Of a stretch of DNA of 64,000 nucleotides, positions 33,587 to 42,816 are shown piece by piece. How positions within the stretch are numbered: the first letter of the stretch is position 1; the number at the start of each line of letters is the position of its first letter. Source of the stretch: JBCBGF01 sp039193455 (lineage in GTDB: Bacteria; Pseudomonadota; Alphaproteobacteria; Rhodobacterales; Rhodobacteraceae); contig JBCCWO010000016.1 in NCBI GenBank assembly GCA_039193455.1, positions 22,741 through 86,740 of the forward strand. Direction: 5' to 3'. Under the pieces are notes generated by a model, which saw nothing but the letters and a program-made list of their open reading frames with translations, was not told the DNA's origin and searched no databases. The position numbers and the translations under genes are program-made.

Positions 33587-35842
33587 ATGGCACGGATGAA
33601 GATCAGGCCCGAGGACGCGCTGGCGTTCCATATGGAGCCGCGCCCAGGCAAGTTTGAAGTGCACGCAAGCGTCCCGATGACGACGCAACGTGACCTGAGC
33701 TTGGCCTATTCCCCCGGCGTCGCCGTCCCCTGCGAAGCGATCGCGGAGAATCCCGAGACGGCGTATGACTATACCACCAAGGGCAACCTGGTGGCGGTGA
33801 TTTCGAACGGGACGGCGGTTCTGGGGCTGGGCAACCTGGGCGCCTTGGCCTCAAAACCGGTGATGGAGGGCAAGGCGGTGCTCTTCAAACGGTTCGCGGA
33901 TGTGGATTCGATCGATATCGAGCTTGATACCGAAGACCCCGACGCCTTCATCCACGCCGTCAAGCTGATGGGCCCGACCTTTGGCGGCATCAACCTTGAA
34001 GACATCAAGGCGCCGGAATGCTTCATCATCGAGCAGCGCCTGAAGGAAGAGATGGACATCCCCGTCTTCCACGATGACCAGCACGGCACGGCGGTGATCT
34101 GTGCGGCCGGGCTGATCAATGCGCTCTACCATGCCGACAAGAAGATCGAGGATGTGAAGATCGTTCTGAACGGCGCAGGCGCGGCGGGGATCGCCTGTAT
34201 CGAACTTCTCAAAGCAATGGGCGCCCGGCACGGCAACTGCATCGTTTGCGACACCAAGGGCGTGATCTACCAGGGCCGCAAGGAAGGCATGAACCAGTGG
34301 AAATCAGCCCATGCCGCCAAGACCGAAGCACGCTCTCTTGAAGAGGCGATGAAGGGTGCGGATGTGTTCCTCGGCGTGAGTGTCAAAGGCGCGGTGACGC
34401 CCGAGATGGTGGCCGATATGGCCGACAATCCGGTGATCTTTGCCATGGCCAACCCCGACCCCGAGATTACGCCGGAAGAGGCGCATGCCGTGCGCGTCGA
34501 TGCCATCGTGGCCACCGGGCGATCGGACTATCCCAACCAGGTGAACAACGTTCTGGGCTTTCCCTATCTCTTCCGTGGCGCGCTCGACATCCACGCGCGG
34601 GCAATCAACGATCCGATGAAGATCGCCTGCGCGCAGGCGCTGGCCGAACTGGCCCGCGAAGAGGTGCCTGATGAGGTGGCGATGGCCTATGGGCGCAAGC
34701 TGACCTTCGGGCGCGATTACATCATCCCGACACCCTTTGACCCCCGCCTGATCCACCGGATTCCCCCCGCTGTTGCCAAGGCGGGGATGGAAACAGGCGC
34801 GGCGCGGCGGCCCATCGTGGATATGGAAGCCTATGAGCTGTCGCTCAAATCGCGGATGGATCCGACAGCGTCGATCCTGCGCGGGATCAACGCGCGCGCC
34901 CGGGCTGCGCAGGCCCGCATGATCTTTGCCGAAGGCGACGATCCCCGCGTGCTGCGCGCGGCGGTGGCCTATCAGCGCGGCGGGTTCGGCAAGGCAATCG
35001 TTGTGGGTCGCGAGGCGGATGTGAAGCAAAAGCTCGAGGCCGAGGGGCTGGGTGATGCGGTCCGGGAACTGACGGTGGTGAACGCCGCCAACACCCCGAA
35101 CCTCGAACAGTACAAGTCGTTCCTGTACGACCGGCTGCAGCGCCAGGGGTTTGATGCCCAGGATGTGCACCGGCTGGCCGCGCGCGACCGGCACGCGTTC
35201 TCGGCCCTGATGCTCGCGCACGAGGCGGGCGATGCCCTGGTCACCGGGGCCACGCGCAAGTCGGCCCATGTGCTGAACCTGATCAACCATGTCTTTGATG
35301 CCCGCGCCGAGGATGGGGCGGTCGGGGTGACGGTTGTGCTGCACAAGGGGCGGATCGTTCTGATCACCGACACGCTGGTGCACGAATGGCCCAGCGAACA
35401 TGACCTGGCCCATATCGCCGAGCGCGGTGCCGAGGTGGCCCGCATGCTGGGGCTGGAGCCACGCGTGGCGTTTCTGTCTTTTTCGACCTTCGGTTATCCG
35501 GTGAGCGAGCGGGCCGAGAAGATGCATAAGGCCGCCGAAGTGCTGGACGAACGCGGCGTCGATTTCGAGTACGAGGGCGAGATGACCGTCGATGTGGCGC
35601 TGAACGCCCAGGCGATGGCCCAATACCCGTTCTCGCGACTCACAGGGCCCGCGAATGTGCTGGTGGTGCCCGCGCGACACTCGGCCTCGATCTCGGTCAA
35701 GCTGATGCAGGAAATGGCCGGGGCCACGATCATCGGACCAATCCTCACCGGTGTCGACAAGCCGATCCAGATCTGTTCGTCGGTTTCAAGCGTCAACGAC
35801 ATCCTCAACATGGCGGTGCTCGCCGCGTGCAAGGTGAGCTAG
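33587..35842 (+). CDS. maeB: NADP-dependent malic enzyme with phosphotransacetylase-like domain
   Basis: MaeB decarboxylates malate to pyruvate with NADP. The 751 residues are the long bacterial form. The malic enzyme part (about 1-430) shows SPGVAVPCEAIAENPETAYDYT, the catalytic-lysine segment KPVMEGKAVLFKRF, metal-binding VFHDDQHGTA and an NADP fold (VLNGAGAAGIACIELL). The C-terminal half (from about 445) is the phosphotransacetylase-like regulatory domain. The ATG at 33587 follows GGGAGG by nine bases; an ATG seven codons earlier is possible. Confidence 0.96.
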   Translation: MARMKIRPEDALAFHMEPRPGKFEVHASVPMTTQRDLSLAYSPGVAVPCEAIAENPETAYDYTTKGNLVAVISNGTAVLGLGNLGALASKPVMEGKAVLFKRFADVDSIDIELDTEDPDAFIHAVKLMGPTFGGINLEDIKAPECFIIEQRLKEEMDIPVFHDDQHGTAVICAAGLINALYHADKKIEDVKIVLNGAGAAGIACIELLKAMGARHGNCIVCDTKGVIYQGRKEGMNQWKSAHAAKTEARSLEEAMKGADVFLGVSVKGAVTPEMVADMADNPVIFAMANPDPEITPEEAHAVRVDAIVATGRSDYPNQVNNVLGFPYLFRGALDIHARAINDPMKIACAQALAELAREEVPDEVAMAYGRKLTFGRDYIIPTPFDPRLIHRIPPAVAKAGMETGAARRPIVDMEAYELSLKSRMDPTASILRGINARARAAQARMIFAEGDDPRVLRAAVAYQRGGFGKAIVVGREADVKQKLEAEGLGDAVRELTVVNAANTPNLEQYKSFLYDRLQRQGFDAQDVHRLAARDRHAFSALMLAHEAGDALVTGATRKSAHVLNLINHVFDARAEDGAVGVTVVLHKGRIVLITDTLVHEWPSEHDLAHIAERGAEVARMLGLEPRVAFLSFSTFGYPVSERAEKMHKAAEVLDERGVDFEYEGEMTVDVALNAQAMAQYPFSRLTGPANVLVVPARHSASISVKLMQEMAGATIIGPILTGVDKPIQICSSVSSVNDILNMAVLAACKVS

Positions 35843-35847
35843 GGCGC

Positions 35848-36723
35848 ATGGCGATCTGGAACCTTGGCTCGATCAACGCCGACCATTTCTATGCGCTGCC
35901 CCATCTGCCCGCCCCGGGTGAGACGCTGGCGGCCAACAGCTTTCGCGTCGGGCTGGGCGGCAAGGGCGCCAATCAGAGCGTGGCAGCAGCCCGCGCTGGC
36001 GCGGATGTGCAGCATATCGGAGCTGTGGGCCGCGATGGCGTCTGGGCGCTGGATCGGTTGGCCGAATATGGCGTGGGCACGCGTGGCGTCTCGGTCGGTG
36101 CGACCCCGACAGGGCACGCAATCATTAACGTCGCCGCCGACGGCGAAAATGCGATCGTGATCTTCCCCGGTGCCAATGCCGCCCTTGACGCGGATACCGT
36201 GGGCAAGACGTTACGGGCCGCGGCGGCGGGTGATCTGCTGCTGATGCAGAACGAGACCACCTTGCAGCCCGAGGCCGCCGCTCTGAGCGCAAAGCTCGGG
36301 ATGCGCCTGATCTATTCCGCCGCACCTTTTGAGATCTCGGCGGTCGAGGCGGTGCTGGACCACGTCGACGTCCTGATCGTGAACGAGATCGAGGCTGCGC
36401 AGCTGTGCGATGCCATGGGCACGGCCATCGATGCCGTGCCCGTGCCGAACCTGCTTGTCACCAAAGGCGCGGACGGCGCCGAATGGTATGTGAAGGACGC
36501 TGCTCCGATCCGCGTCCCGTCCCCATCGGTGGATCCTGTCGATACCACCGGCGCGGGCGACACGTTTGCGGGGTTCATCGCCGCGGGGCTTGATGCCGGG
36601 CTCGACATCGCACCGGCGATGGCCCGGGCGGCGGCGGCAGCGGCGCTGAAGGTCACACGGTCCGGGACCGCCGATGCGATCCCGACACTGGCCGAGGTAC
36701 AGGCCTTTATGGCCGGGCGTTAA
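35848..36723 (+). CDS. PfkB-family carbohydrate kinase, ribokinase-like
   Basis: The 291 residues show both PfkB signatures: GLGGKGANQSVAAARAGADV near residue 35 and DTTGAGDTFAGFIAAGLDAG near residue 240, which carries the catalytic Asp and the anion hole. The overall pattern fits ribokinase. No sugar transporter or regulator is adjacent, so the substrate is open. It starts six bases after maeB and ends convergent with msrA. Confidence 0.88.
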   Translation: MAIWNLGSINADHFYALPHLPAPGETLAANSFRVGLGGKGANQSVAAARAGADVQHIGAVGRDGVWALDRLAEYGVGTRGVSVGATPTGHAIINVAADGENAIVIFPGANAALDADTVGKTLRAAAAGDLLLMQNETTLQPEAAALSAKLGMRLIYSAAPFEISAVEAVLDHVDVLIVNEIEAAQLCDAMGTAIDAVPVPNLLVTKGADGAEWYVKDAAPIRVPSPSVDPVDTTGAGDTFAGFIAAGLDAGLDIAPAMARAAAAAALKVTRSGTADAIPTLAEVQAFMAGR

Positions 36724-37379
36724 CTGGCAAACGGGGCGGCGTCGCCCCAGAGCTGGCGCACCCGGTCATCGCGCCCGCAGGCATTGCGATAGAATTTGTA
36801 CGCTTCGGCCTTGGATTTCGGGCCACGCCGCGTCAGCACCAGATCACTCTTTTTGTAGTAATCCTGGTGATACTCCTCGGCGATGTAGAACACACTGGCA
36901 TCGAGGATGGGTGTTACAATCGACCGCCCAAGCTCGGCCTCTGCCTCGGCCTTGGCGCGTTCCGCAGACGCACGTTCGGCATCGTTTCTGACAAAGATCG
37001 CGGTGCGATAGCTTTCGCCGCGATCGCAGAACTGGCCGCCCGCATCCGTCGGGTCGACCGAGCGGAAGAACATGTGCAGGATCTGATCATAGCTGACCGA
37101 GTCGTCGTCGAAGCTGATTTCAACGGCCTCGTAGTGGCCGGTGCCACCGCCCACCACCTGTCGATAGGTCGGGTTCTCTACGGTGCCCCCGGTATAGCCT
37201 GAGACAACCTCGGACACGCCATCGACGCGCTCAAAATCCTTTTCAACGCACCAGAAACAGCCGCCAGCGACGATCGCGGTCTGCTCGGCCGCCTTCGACT
37301 GACCGCATTGGGCGGCGAGGCCCGCGACGATGGCCAAACCCAACGCCATGGGCTTGATTTGATTGAGTGTCAGCAACAT
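36720..37379 (-). CDS. msrA: Exported peptide methionine-S-sulfoxide reductase
   Basis: MsrA reduces methionine-S-sulfoxide in damaged proteins. The catalytic motif AGGCFWCVEKDFE follows an N-terminal leader (MLLTLNQIKPMALGLAIVAGLAAQCGQSKA), so this copy is likely periplasmic or a lipoprotein. Further landmarks are GTGHYEAVEISFD and AEEYHQDYYKKS. The 219 residues fit the family plus the leader. Its stop overlaps the convergent kinase stop. Confidence 0.94.
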   Translation of the reverse strand: MLLTLNQIKPMALGLAIVAGLAAQCGQSKAAEQTAIVAGGCFWCVEKDFERVDGVSEVVSGYTGGTVENPTYRQVVGGGTGHYEAVEISFDDDSVSYDQILHMFFRSVDPTDAGGQFCDRGESYRTAIFVRNDAERASAERAKAEAEAELGRSIVTPILDASVFYIAEEYHQDYYKKSDLVLTRRGPKSKAEAYKFYRNACGRDDRVRQLWGDAAPFAS

Positions 37380-37501
37380 AGACTACCCTCCGACTAGCTG
37401 CACAGGACAGTGCGGCAGCGGGCGCGTCGCGACAACTCAACGGCGCGTGATGTCACACACAGGTGAGTGTTGTTTCACAACCGCCGCTTAGGAGGGGGCA
37501 G

Positions 37502-38230
37502 ATGATCAAACGGATTGCCATGTGGTCGGGCCCGCGAAACCTGTCGACGGCGATGATGTACAGTTTTGCCGAGCGCGCGGATTGCAGTGTTTGGGACGAG
37601 CCGTTCTATGCCGCCTATCTGGCCCAGACCGGGTTGGACCACCCGATGCGGGCGGCGGTCCTGGCCGCGGGGGAACAAGACCCGGACAGTGTCGCAGCGC
37701 GCTGCGTCGGGCCCGTACCAGAGGACAGGCCAGTCTTCTACCTGAAGCTGATGACGCACCATATTTTGCCGGACTGGCCGATGGACTGGATCTCGGGCGC
37801 CACGAACGTCTTTCTGACCCGCCACCCCGCGCGGGTTGTCGCAAGCTATGTGCGCAAGCGTGAGGCGCCCGTGTTGGACGACCTGGGGTTCCATCAGCAA
37901 TTGCGGATCTATGAACACGCCTGCGCACAGGGCCAGAACCCCGTTGTGATTGACAGCGCCGATATCCTGGCCGATCCGCCCGCCGCGCTTGCAGCTCTGT
38001 GCGCGGCGCTCGATCTGTCGTTTGATCCGGCCATGCTGTCCTGGCCCGCCGGTCCACGCACCTTCGACGGGGCCTGGGCGCCGCATTGGTACGGGGCGGT
38101 TCATCGTTCGACCGGGTTTGCCAAGCCGGACCCGGCCTTGCCCGAGCTTGATGGTCCATACCGCGCCCTCGCAGAGGCGGCCTTGCCCGCATATGAGGCG
38201 CTTAGCGCTCGGCGGCTGCGCACCGGTTGA
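37502..38230 (+). CDS. Sulfotransferase-like protein
   Basis: The 242 residues open with IAMWSGPRNLSTAMMYSFAERADCSVWDEPFYAAYL, the phosphosulfate-binding loop pattern of the sulfotransferase family. TRHPARVVASYVRKREAPV resembles the second conserved region that contacts the 3'-phosphate. The start ATG follows GGAGGGGG. Related proteins sit beside aminotransferases in other proteobacteria, but here the neighbours are msrA and a Hint-domain protein, which give no clear substrate. Confidence 0.8.
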   Translation: MIKRIAMWSGPRNLSTAMMYSFAERADCSVWDEPFYAAYLAQTGLDHPMRAAVLAAGEQDPDSVAARCVGPVPEDRPVFYLKLMTHHILPDWPMDWISGATNVFLTRHPARVVASYVRKREAPVLDDLGFHQQLRIYEHACAQGQNPVVIDSADILADPPAALAALCAALDLSFDPAMLSWPAGPRTFDGAWAPHWYGAVHRSTGFAKPDPALPELDGPYRALAEAALPAYEALSARRLRTG

Positions 38231-38317
38231 ACTGACCCCGCCATGGCGTATTCTGCGCCTTGGGGGTCAAGCAGATGTCGGGCGGTTATCCGAAACAAAT
38301 CGGTGTGGGGATGAGCC

Positions 38318-39256
38318 ATGGGCTTTAACGTCTATGAAGAAGCATCCGGTCCGTTCAGCGGGGATCTCTATACCTTCACGCTGGACCTTGGGGCCCCGAA
38401 CGATGGCACCGTCAGCGGGGATATCGACGCAGCACAGCTGTTCGAGGGCTTTACCGATGCCCCAAACGGATACGCCTTTACCCAGACCGATACGACCTTT
38501 GGGTCACTGACGACACAGGATACGGTTAGCGGAGATTTCACCTTTACAGTCAACGCTCCCGCCGTCTTTGCCACGAACGCAAACCAAGTGTTTGTCTTCA
38601 CGGTCGAAGGGTTCAACGGCGGTGTCAGCGACTCGGCCACCGTTCAGATCGACCTGCTGATTTGCGTGGCGCGCGGCACGCATCTGGAAGGCGCGCACGG
38701 CGAAGTCGCCGTCGAGGATTTGGTGGTGGGCGATCACGTGCGGCTGGCGGACGGGCGGATGGAGCCGATCCGATGGATCGGATCGCGCCGGATTGAGGCG
38801 ACCGAGCTTGGGACAACGCCCGATCTGTTGCCCGTGATCATCCGGCAGGGCGCCTTAGGGGTGGATCGCCCCAAGCGCGACCTGCGCGTATCGCCGCAAC
38901 ATCGGATCCTGGTGATGGATGACACGGTATCGTTGTTGTTTGGCGTGCCACGGGCGCTGGCCCCGGCCAAAGGGCTGGTCAATGGAAAGACCATCATTGT
39001 CGATACCGGGGCGGAAGAGGTCGAGTACTTCCATATCCTCTTTGACAAGCACGAGGTGATGCTGACCGAGGGTGTGCCAACCGAAAGCTTTTTCCCGGCC
39101 AACTACAGCCTGTCGGCAATTGACCGGGCCGCACGTGCGGAACTGCTTGCGCTCTTCCCCGATCTTGAACGCCGCGCCTATGGGGCGCCGGTGGCCCCGG
39201 GTCTGCGGCCTTGGGAGGCCGCGCTTTTGGCGCAGGCCAGGGACCATCCCCGGTGA
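38318..39256 (+). CDS. Hint-domain (hedgehog/intein-type) protein
   Basis: The 312 residues fall in two parts. Residues 1-110 are a beta-rich segment (ends VFVFTVEGFNGGVSDSATVQIDLLI) without a classical signal peptide. From Cys116 (LICVARGTHLEG) runs a Hint-2 domain of the kind common in roseobacters, with the block-B-like LRVSPQHRIL at 189-198 (His195). The usual C-terminal Asn-Cys/Ser splice site is not evident, so self-cleavage at Cys116 rather than splicing would be expected. Its stop overlaps the next gene's GTG start. Confidence 0.87.
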   Translation: MGFNVYEEASGPFSGDLYTFTLDLGAPNDGTVSGDIDAAQLFEGFTDAPNGYAFTQTDTTFGSLTTQDTVSGDFTFTVNAPAVFATNANQVFVFTVEGFNGGVSDSATVQIDLLICVARGTHLEGAHGEVAVEDLVVGDHVRLADGRMEPIRWIGSRRIEATELGTTPDLLPVIIRQGALGVDRPKRDLRVSPQHRILVMDDTVSLLFGVPRALAPAKGLVNGKTIIVDTGAEEVEYFHILFDKHEVMLTEGVPTESFFPANYSLSAIDRAARAELLALFPDLERRAYGAPVAPGLRPWEAALLAQARDHPR

Positions 39257-39762
39257 CGGGGCTGACCGACAGCACCGGCAAAGCGCTGCCGCCCGAGGAA
39301 TCCCCGTCAGAAAAGGCCCTGCACGCAATGGGGGACGCGCTGTTTCTGGCCACACGCAGCCCGCGCCACCGCGAGATGAGCGTGGGCATGCTGCGCGCCG
39401 CGCTGGAGCCGCCGATCCTGTTGGAACAGTACAAGGTCTTTCGCTTCGACGATGTGCCGCGCGGCATGATCACCTGGGCGCGGCTCTCGCCCGAAGCCGA
39501 GCGGCGCTATGTGCAGGGTGAGCCGTTCCAACCAGACGATTGGGCATCCGGCGACCGGCTGTGGCTGATCGATCTGATCGCGCCCTATGCGGGCCTGACA
39601 CCGGGCATCGTGCGGTGGGTCATGGTGCGCGGCAACTTCACCGATCGCGAGTTCTTGTTCCGCCGGGTGGTGGGCGACCGCCAGACCCGCAAGATCGTCC
39701 ACATCGATTTCGACCGGCCTGCGGGCAAGGCCAAGATCCTTGCCCCCGAAAGCTTTCGCTAA
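39253..39762 (+). CDS. Toxin-activating lysine acyltransferase (HlyC-like)
   Basis: HlyC-family enzymes move an acyl chain from acyl-ACP to lysines of RTX toxins. The GTG at 39253 overlaps the Hint gene stop (GTGA) and gives 169 residues, equal to HlyC. The catalytic histidine motif is SPRHREM (His39, compare SPLHRNW in HlyC), and the second catalytic region reads DWASGDRLWLIDLIAPYAG, close to the HlyC equivalent with its Asp. No RTX toxin or type I secretion gene is in the window. The Hint protein is the immediate partner and possible substrate, which is inference. Confidence 0.85.
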   Translation: MTGLTDSTGKALPPEESPSEKALHAMGDALFLATRSPRHREMSVGMLRAALEPPILLEQYKVFRFDDVPRGMITWARLSPEAERRYVQGEPFQPDDWASGDRLWLIDLIAPYAGLTPGIVRWVMVRGNFTDREFLFRRVVGDRQTRKIVHIDFDRPAGKAKILAPESFR

Positions 39763-40979
39763 CCGCGCAGCCGCTTGTTGCGCGCGGCCAAAAGCTTGAG
39801 CCGCAGGGCGTTGAGCTGAATAAAGCCCGCCGCGTCCTTCTGATCGTAGGCCCCCGCGTCTTCTTCAAAGGTCACATGTGCCTCGGAATAGAGCGAATGA
39901 TCCGACCAGCGCCCGACCGTGCGCACCGCGCCCTTATAGAGCTTTAGCCGCACTGTCCCGGTCACATGGGTCTGGCTGGCATCGATGGCCGCTTGCAGCA
40001 TCTCGCGCTCGGGCGAGAACCAGAAGCCGTTGTAGATCAGCTCGGCATAGCGCGGCATCAGTTCGTCTTTCAGATGGGCCGCCCCGCGGTCGAGCGTGAT
40101 CTGTTCGATCCCGCGATGGGCCTCTAGCAGAATGGTACCGCCCGGGGTTTCGTAGATGCCACGGGATTTCATGCCAACGAACCGGCCCTCAACCAGATCA
40201 AGCCGGCCGATCCCGTGCTTGCCGCCCAGCTCGTTCAGCCGGGTCAGAAGCGCGGCGGGCGAAAGTGCTTCGCCATTGATCGCAACGGCATCCCCGGCCT
40301 CAAAGCTCACCTCGATGTGCTCGGGCGTCTCGGGCGCATCTTCGGGGTGCACTGTGCGCTGATAGACATATTCGGGCGCTTCGTCGGCCGGGTCCTCCAG
40401 CACTTTCCCCTCGGACGAAGTGTGCAACAGGTTGGCATCGACCGAAAACGGCGCCTCCCCGCGCTTGTCCTTGGCAATGGGGATCTGGTGCTGCTCGGCA
40501 AACTCGATCAGCTTGGTGCGGCTTGACAGATCCCATTCCCGCCAGGGGGCAATGACCGTGATGTCGGGATTAAGCGCGTAGGCCGACAGCTCAAACCGAA
40601 CCTGATCGTTGCCTTTGCCGGTCGCACCATGCGCCACCGCATCGGCGCCGGTTTCCTCGGCAATCTCGACCAAACGTTTTGAAATCAGAGGCCGCGCGAT
40701 GGATGTGCCCAGAAGGTAGAGCCCTTCATAAACCGCATTGGCGCGGAACATCGGGAACACGAAATCGCGCACAAACTCTTCGCGCACGTCTTCGATGTAG
40801 ATCTCTTTCACGCCCAGCAGCTCGGCCTTGGCGCGCGCAGGCTCAAGCTCTTCCCCCTGCCCAAGATCGGCTGTGAACGTGACGACCTCGCAGCCGTATT
40901 CGGTCTGCAGCCATTTCAAAATAATCGAAGTATCAAGCCCACCGGAATAGGCCAGCACAACTTTCTTGGGGTTCGACAT
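39759..40979 (-). CDS. argG: Argininosuccinate synthase
   Basis: ArgG joins citrulline and aspartate with ATP in arginine synthesis. The 406 residues start with the PP-loop (VVLAYSGGLDTSIILKWLQ) and contain the family blocks ATGKGNDQVRFE and GRLDLVEGRFVGMKSRGIYETPGG. It begins at the ATG at 40979. Its stop overlaps the convergent acyltransferase gene by four bases. No other arginine gene is adjacent. Confidence 0.97.
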   Translation of the reverse strand: MSNPKKVVLAYSGGLDTSIILKWLQTEYGCEVVTFTADLGQGEELEPARAKAELLGVKEIYIEDVREEFVRDFVFPMFRANAVYEGLYLLGTSIARPLISKRLVEIAEETGADAVAHGATGKGNDQVRFELSAYALNPDITVIAPWREWDLSSRTKLIEFAEQHQIPIAKDKRGEAPFSVDANLLHTSSEGKVLEDPADEAPEYVYQRTVHPEDAPETPEHIEVSFEAGDAVAINGEALSPAALLTRLNELGGKHGIGRLDLVEGRFVGMKSRGIYETPGGTILLEAHRGIEQITLDRGAAHLKDELMPRYAELIYNGFWFSPEREMLQAAIDASQTHVTGTVRLKLYKGAVRTVGRWSDHSLYSEAHVTFEEDAGAYDQKDAAGFIQLNALRLKLLAARNKRLRG

Positions 40980-41065
40980 GGGTACGCTCGTTGGGTTTGA
41001 TCCGCCGGGCGTGTAGGCCTTTTTCTGTGGCGCGGCAAGGGACGCACGCGCATCTCGCGGCAGAC

Positions 41066-41395
41066 CTAGCCCGGCGGGCTGCGCAGGTGATCGCGCGAAC
41101 GGGCAAAGACATCCCGGATTGCCGCGATGTCCGGGGGGCTACCGCCCGACTGGGCCTGCCCTTCGGCCTGCGAACAGTGTTCCGCCAGGGCGGACATACC
41201 AAGGTTGAGCGCACATCCACGCAAGGCATGAAACTCATCGGCCAGCGCGGGCGCAGGCAATGGCGTGGACAGGCGCGTCAGCGTCTCTTCCACCTCGCTC
41301 AGAAACAGGGCGACGACTTCGGCGAAATCGTCCTCCCCGATCTCCGAGCGCAGATCGGCAACCCGGTCCCAACTGATCAAACCCGCGTCGGTCAT
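41066..41395 (-). CDS. Hpt-domain phosphotransfer protein
   Basis: The 109 residues, from the ATG at 41395, form one histidine phosphotransfer domain: DVAEVVALFLSEVEETLTRL-type helix, then the phosphorylation motif FHALRGCALNLGM with His in HALRG. A longer frame to 41428 has no ribosome-site support. It is divergent from the REC-PP2C phosphatase gene with 131 bases between starts, so the two may belong to one signalling pathway. Confidence 0.87.
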   Translation of the reverse strand: MTDAGLISWDRVADLRSEIGEDDFAEVVALFLSEVEETLTRLSTPLPAPALADEFHALRGCALNLGMSALAEHCSQAEGQAQSGGSPPDIAAIRDVFARSRDHLRSPPG

Positions 41396-41526
41396 GCCCA
41401 AATGGTGCCGCCAGGGGCTTGCCAGCACGTAAAACGCCCGCCGAAAACCGCTTCAAATCCGCCACTTCATCTACCGTTAAGCCACATTCGCGCAAAAAGG
41501 CCGCGACCAAAGCAAGGATCCGTTCC

Positions 41527-42816
41527 GTGTCGGCAGACGCCCACCCGTCGCCCGAGGGGATTTGTGACACACCGGGGCGCCACGGGGCGATCCGGCGTGT
41601 TCTTGTGGTCGACGATAGCGCGGCGCAAGTTCACCTGTTGGCAACCATCTTGCGGCGCAGCGGCTATGATGTGCTGACCGCCCAGTCGGGCACACAGGCG
41701 CTTGCGGTGTTGCGCGCGCAGCAGGTCGATCTTGTGCTGTCAGACTGGGTGATGCCGGGCATGTCCGGGCTGGACCTGTGCGCCGCGTACCGGGCCGAGG
41801 CTACGGGGGGATATGTTTACTTCATTCTCCTGACCTCGCGGACGGGACGCGAAGATGTCGCCACCGGGCTCGCCTCGGGCGCCGACGATTTTTTGAACAA
41901 GCCCGTCAATATGCCCGAGCTTCAGGCACGTATCGCCGCCGGCGAACGCCTGATCGCTGTGGAGCGGGAGCTTTCTGAAAAGAACCGGCTCTTGGGCGAC
42001 ACGCTGGGTGAGTTGCAGCAGGTCTATGACGGCATCGCACGCGATCTGGTACAGGCGCGCCACCTTCAGCAGTCGCTGGTCCCGGAGACGTTTTTATCCT
42101 TGGACGGCGCGGACGTATCGCTTTTGCTGCGCCCCAGCGGGCATGTGGGCGGCGATCTGGTGGGCGCATTCCGGGTCAGCGACACGCGCGTTGGACTTTT
42201 TGCCTTGGACGTCTCAGGGCACGGCATTGCGTCCGCGCTGATGGCCGCACGGCTGGCCGGGTTGCTGTCTGGCGCCAATCCGGAACGCAACCTTGCGCTG
42301 ATGGTTGACGAGCGCGGCCACTACCAGATGCGGCCGGTGGACGCCGTCTGTGCCGACGTCAACCGGGTGATCCTGGAGGATATGACGACCGAGCTTTATT
42401 GCACAATGATCATCGCGGATTGTGACCTTGGCACTGGGAAGGTGCGCTTTTGCCAGGCGGGGCACCCAAGCCTGCTGCATCAAAGCGCGGCGGGAGAGAC
42501 CGCCTTTGTCGGGGACGGGGGTCTGCCCGTGGGTCTGATCCCGGGCGCCACATATGAGGTGCAGGAGCTGACGCTTACGCCCGGGGACCGGCTGTTGATG
42601 TATTCAGACGGGATCACCGAATGCGCAGATCCGGATGGCACGCTGCTGGATCAGTCCGGGTTGGAACGCATGATCAAGCGCAACACGGATCGGACGGGGC
42701 CGGACCTGCTGGATGCGCTTTTGTGGGATCTGGCTGACTATGCGCAGCAACAAGAACCGGCGGATGACATTTCGGCCGTCCTGTTCGAATTCAAGGGGCG
42801 CGCGTCACAGGGTTAG
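41527..42816 (+). CDS. Response regulator fused to a PP2C-type (RsbU/SpoIIE) phosphatase
   Basis: The 429 residues combine a receiver domain (RRVLVVDDSAAQVHLLATILRRSGYDV, phospho-Asp in LVLSDWVMPGMSG, Lys in LNKPVNMPE), a short coiled coil (RELSEKNRLLGDTLGELQQVYDGIARDL), and a PP2C phosphatase domain (GGDLVGAFRVSD, LDVSGHGIASALMA, MYSDGITECAD, DDISAVLFE). The GTG at 41527 follows AAGGA by eight bases; a TTG at 41419 would add 36 residues that read like non-coding sequence. Such enzymes usually dephosphorylate an anti-sigma-antagonist. Confidence 0.88.
   Translation: MSADAHPSPEGICDTPGRHGAIRRVLVVDDSAAQVHLLATILRRSGYDVLTAQSGTQALAVLRAQQVDLVLSDWVMPGMSGLDLCAAYRAEATGGYVYFILLTSRTGREDVATGLASGADDFLNKPVNMPELQARIAAGERLIAVERELSEKNRLLGDTLGELQQVYDGIARDLVQARHLQQSLVPETFLSLDGADVSLLLRPSGHVGGDLVGAFRVSDTRVGLFALDVSGHGIASALMAARLAGLLSGANPERNLALMVDERGHYQMRPVDAVCADVNRVILEDMTTELYCTMIIADCDLGTGKVRFCQAGHPSLLHQSAAGETAFVGDGGLPVGLIPGATYEVQELTLTPGDRLLMYSDGITECADPDGTLLDQSGLERMIKRNTDRTGPDLLDALLWDLADYAQQQEPADDISAVLFEFKGRASQG

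Noticed and set aside
41235..41570. Minus-strand frame that looks protein-like at its start
   Set aside because: It overlaps the Hpt gene in another frame and the start of the phosphatase gene, and has no recognisable domain after the first 50 residues.
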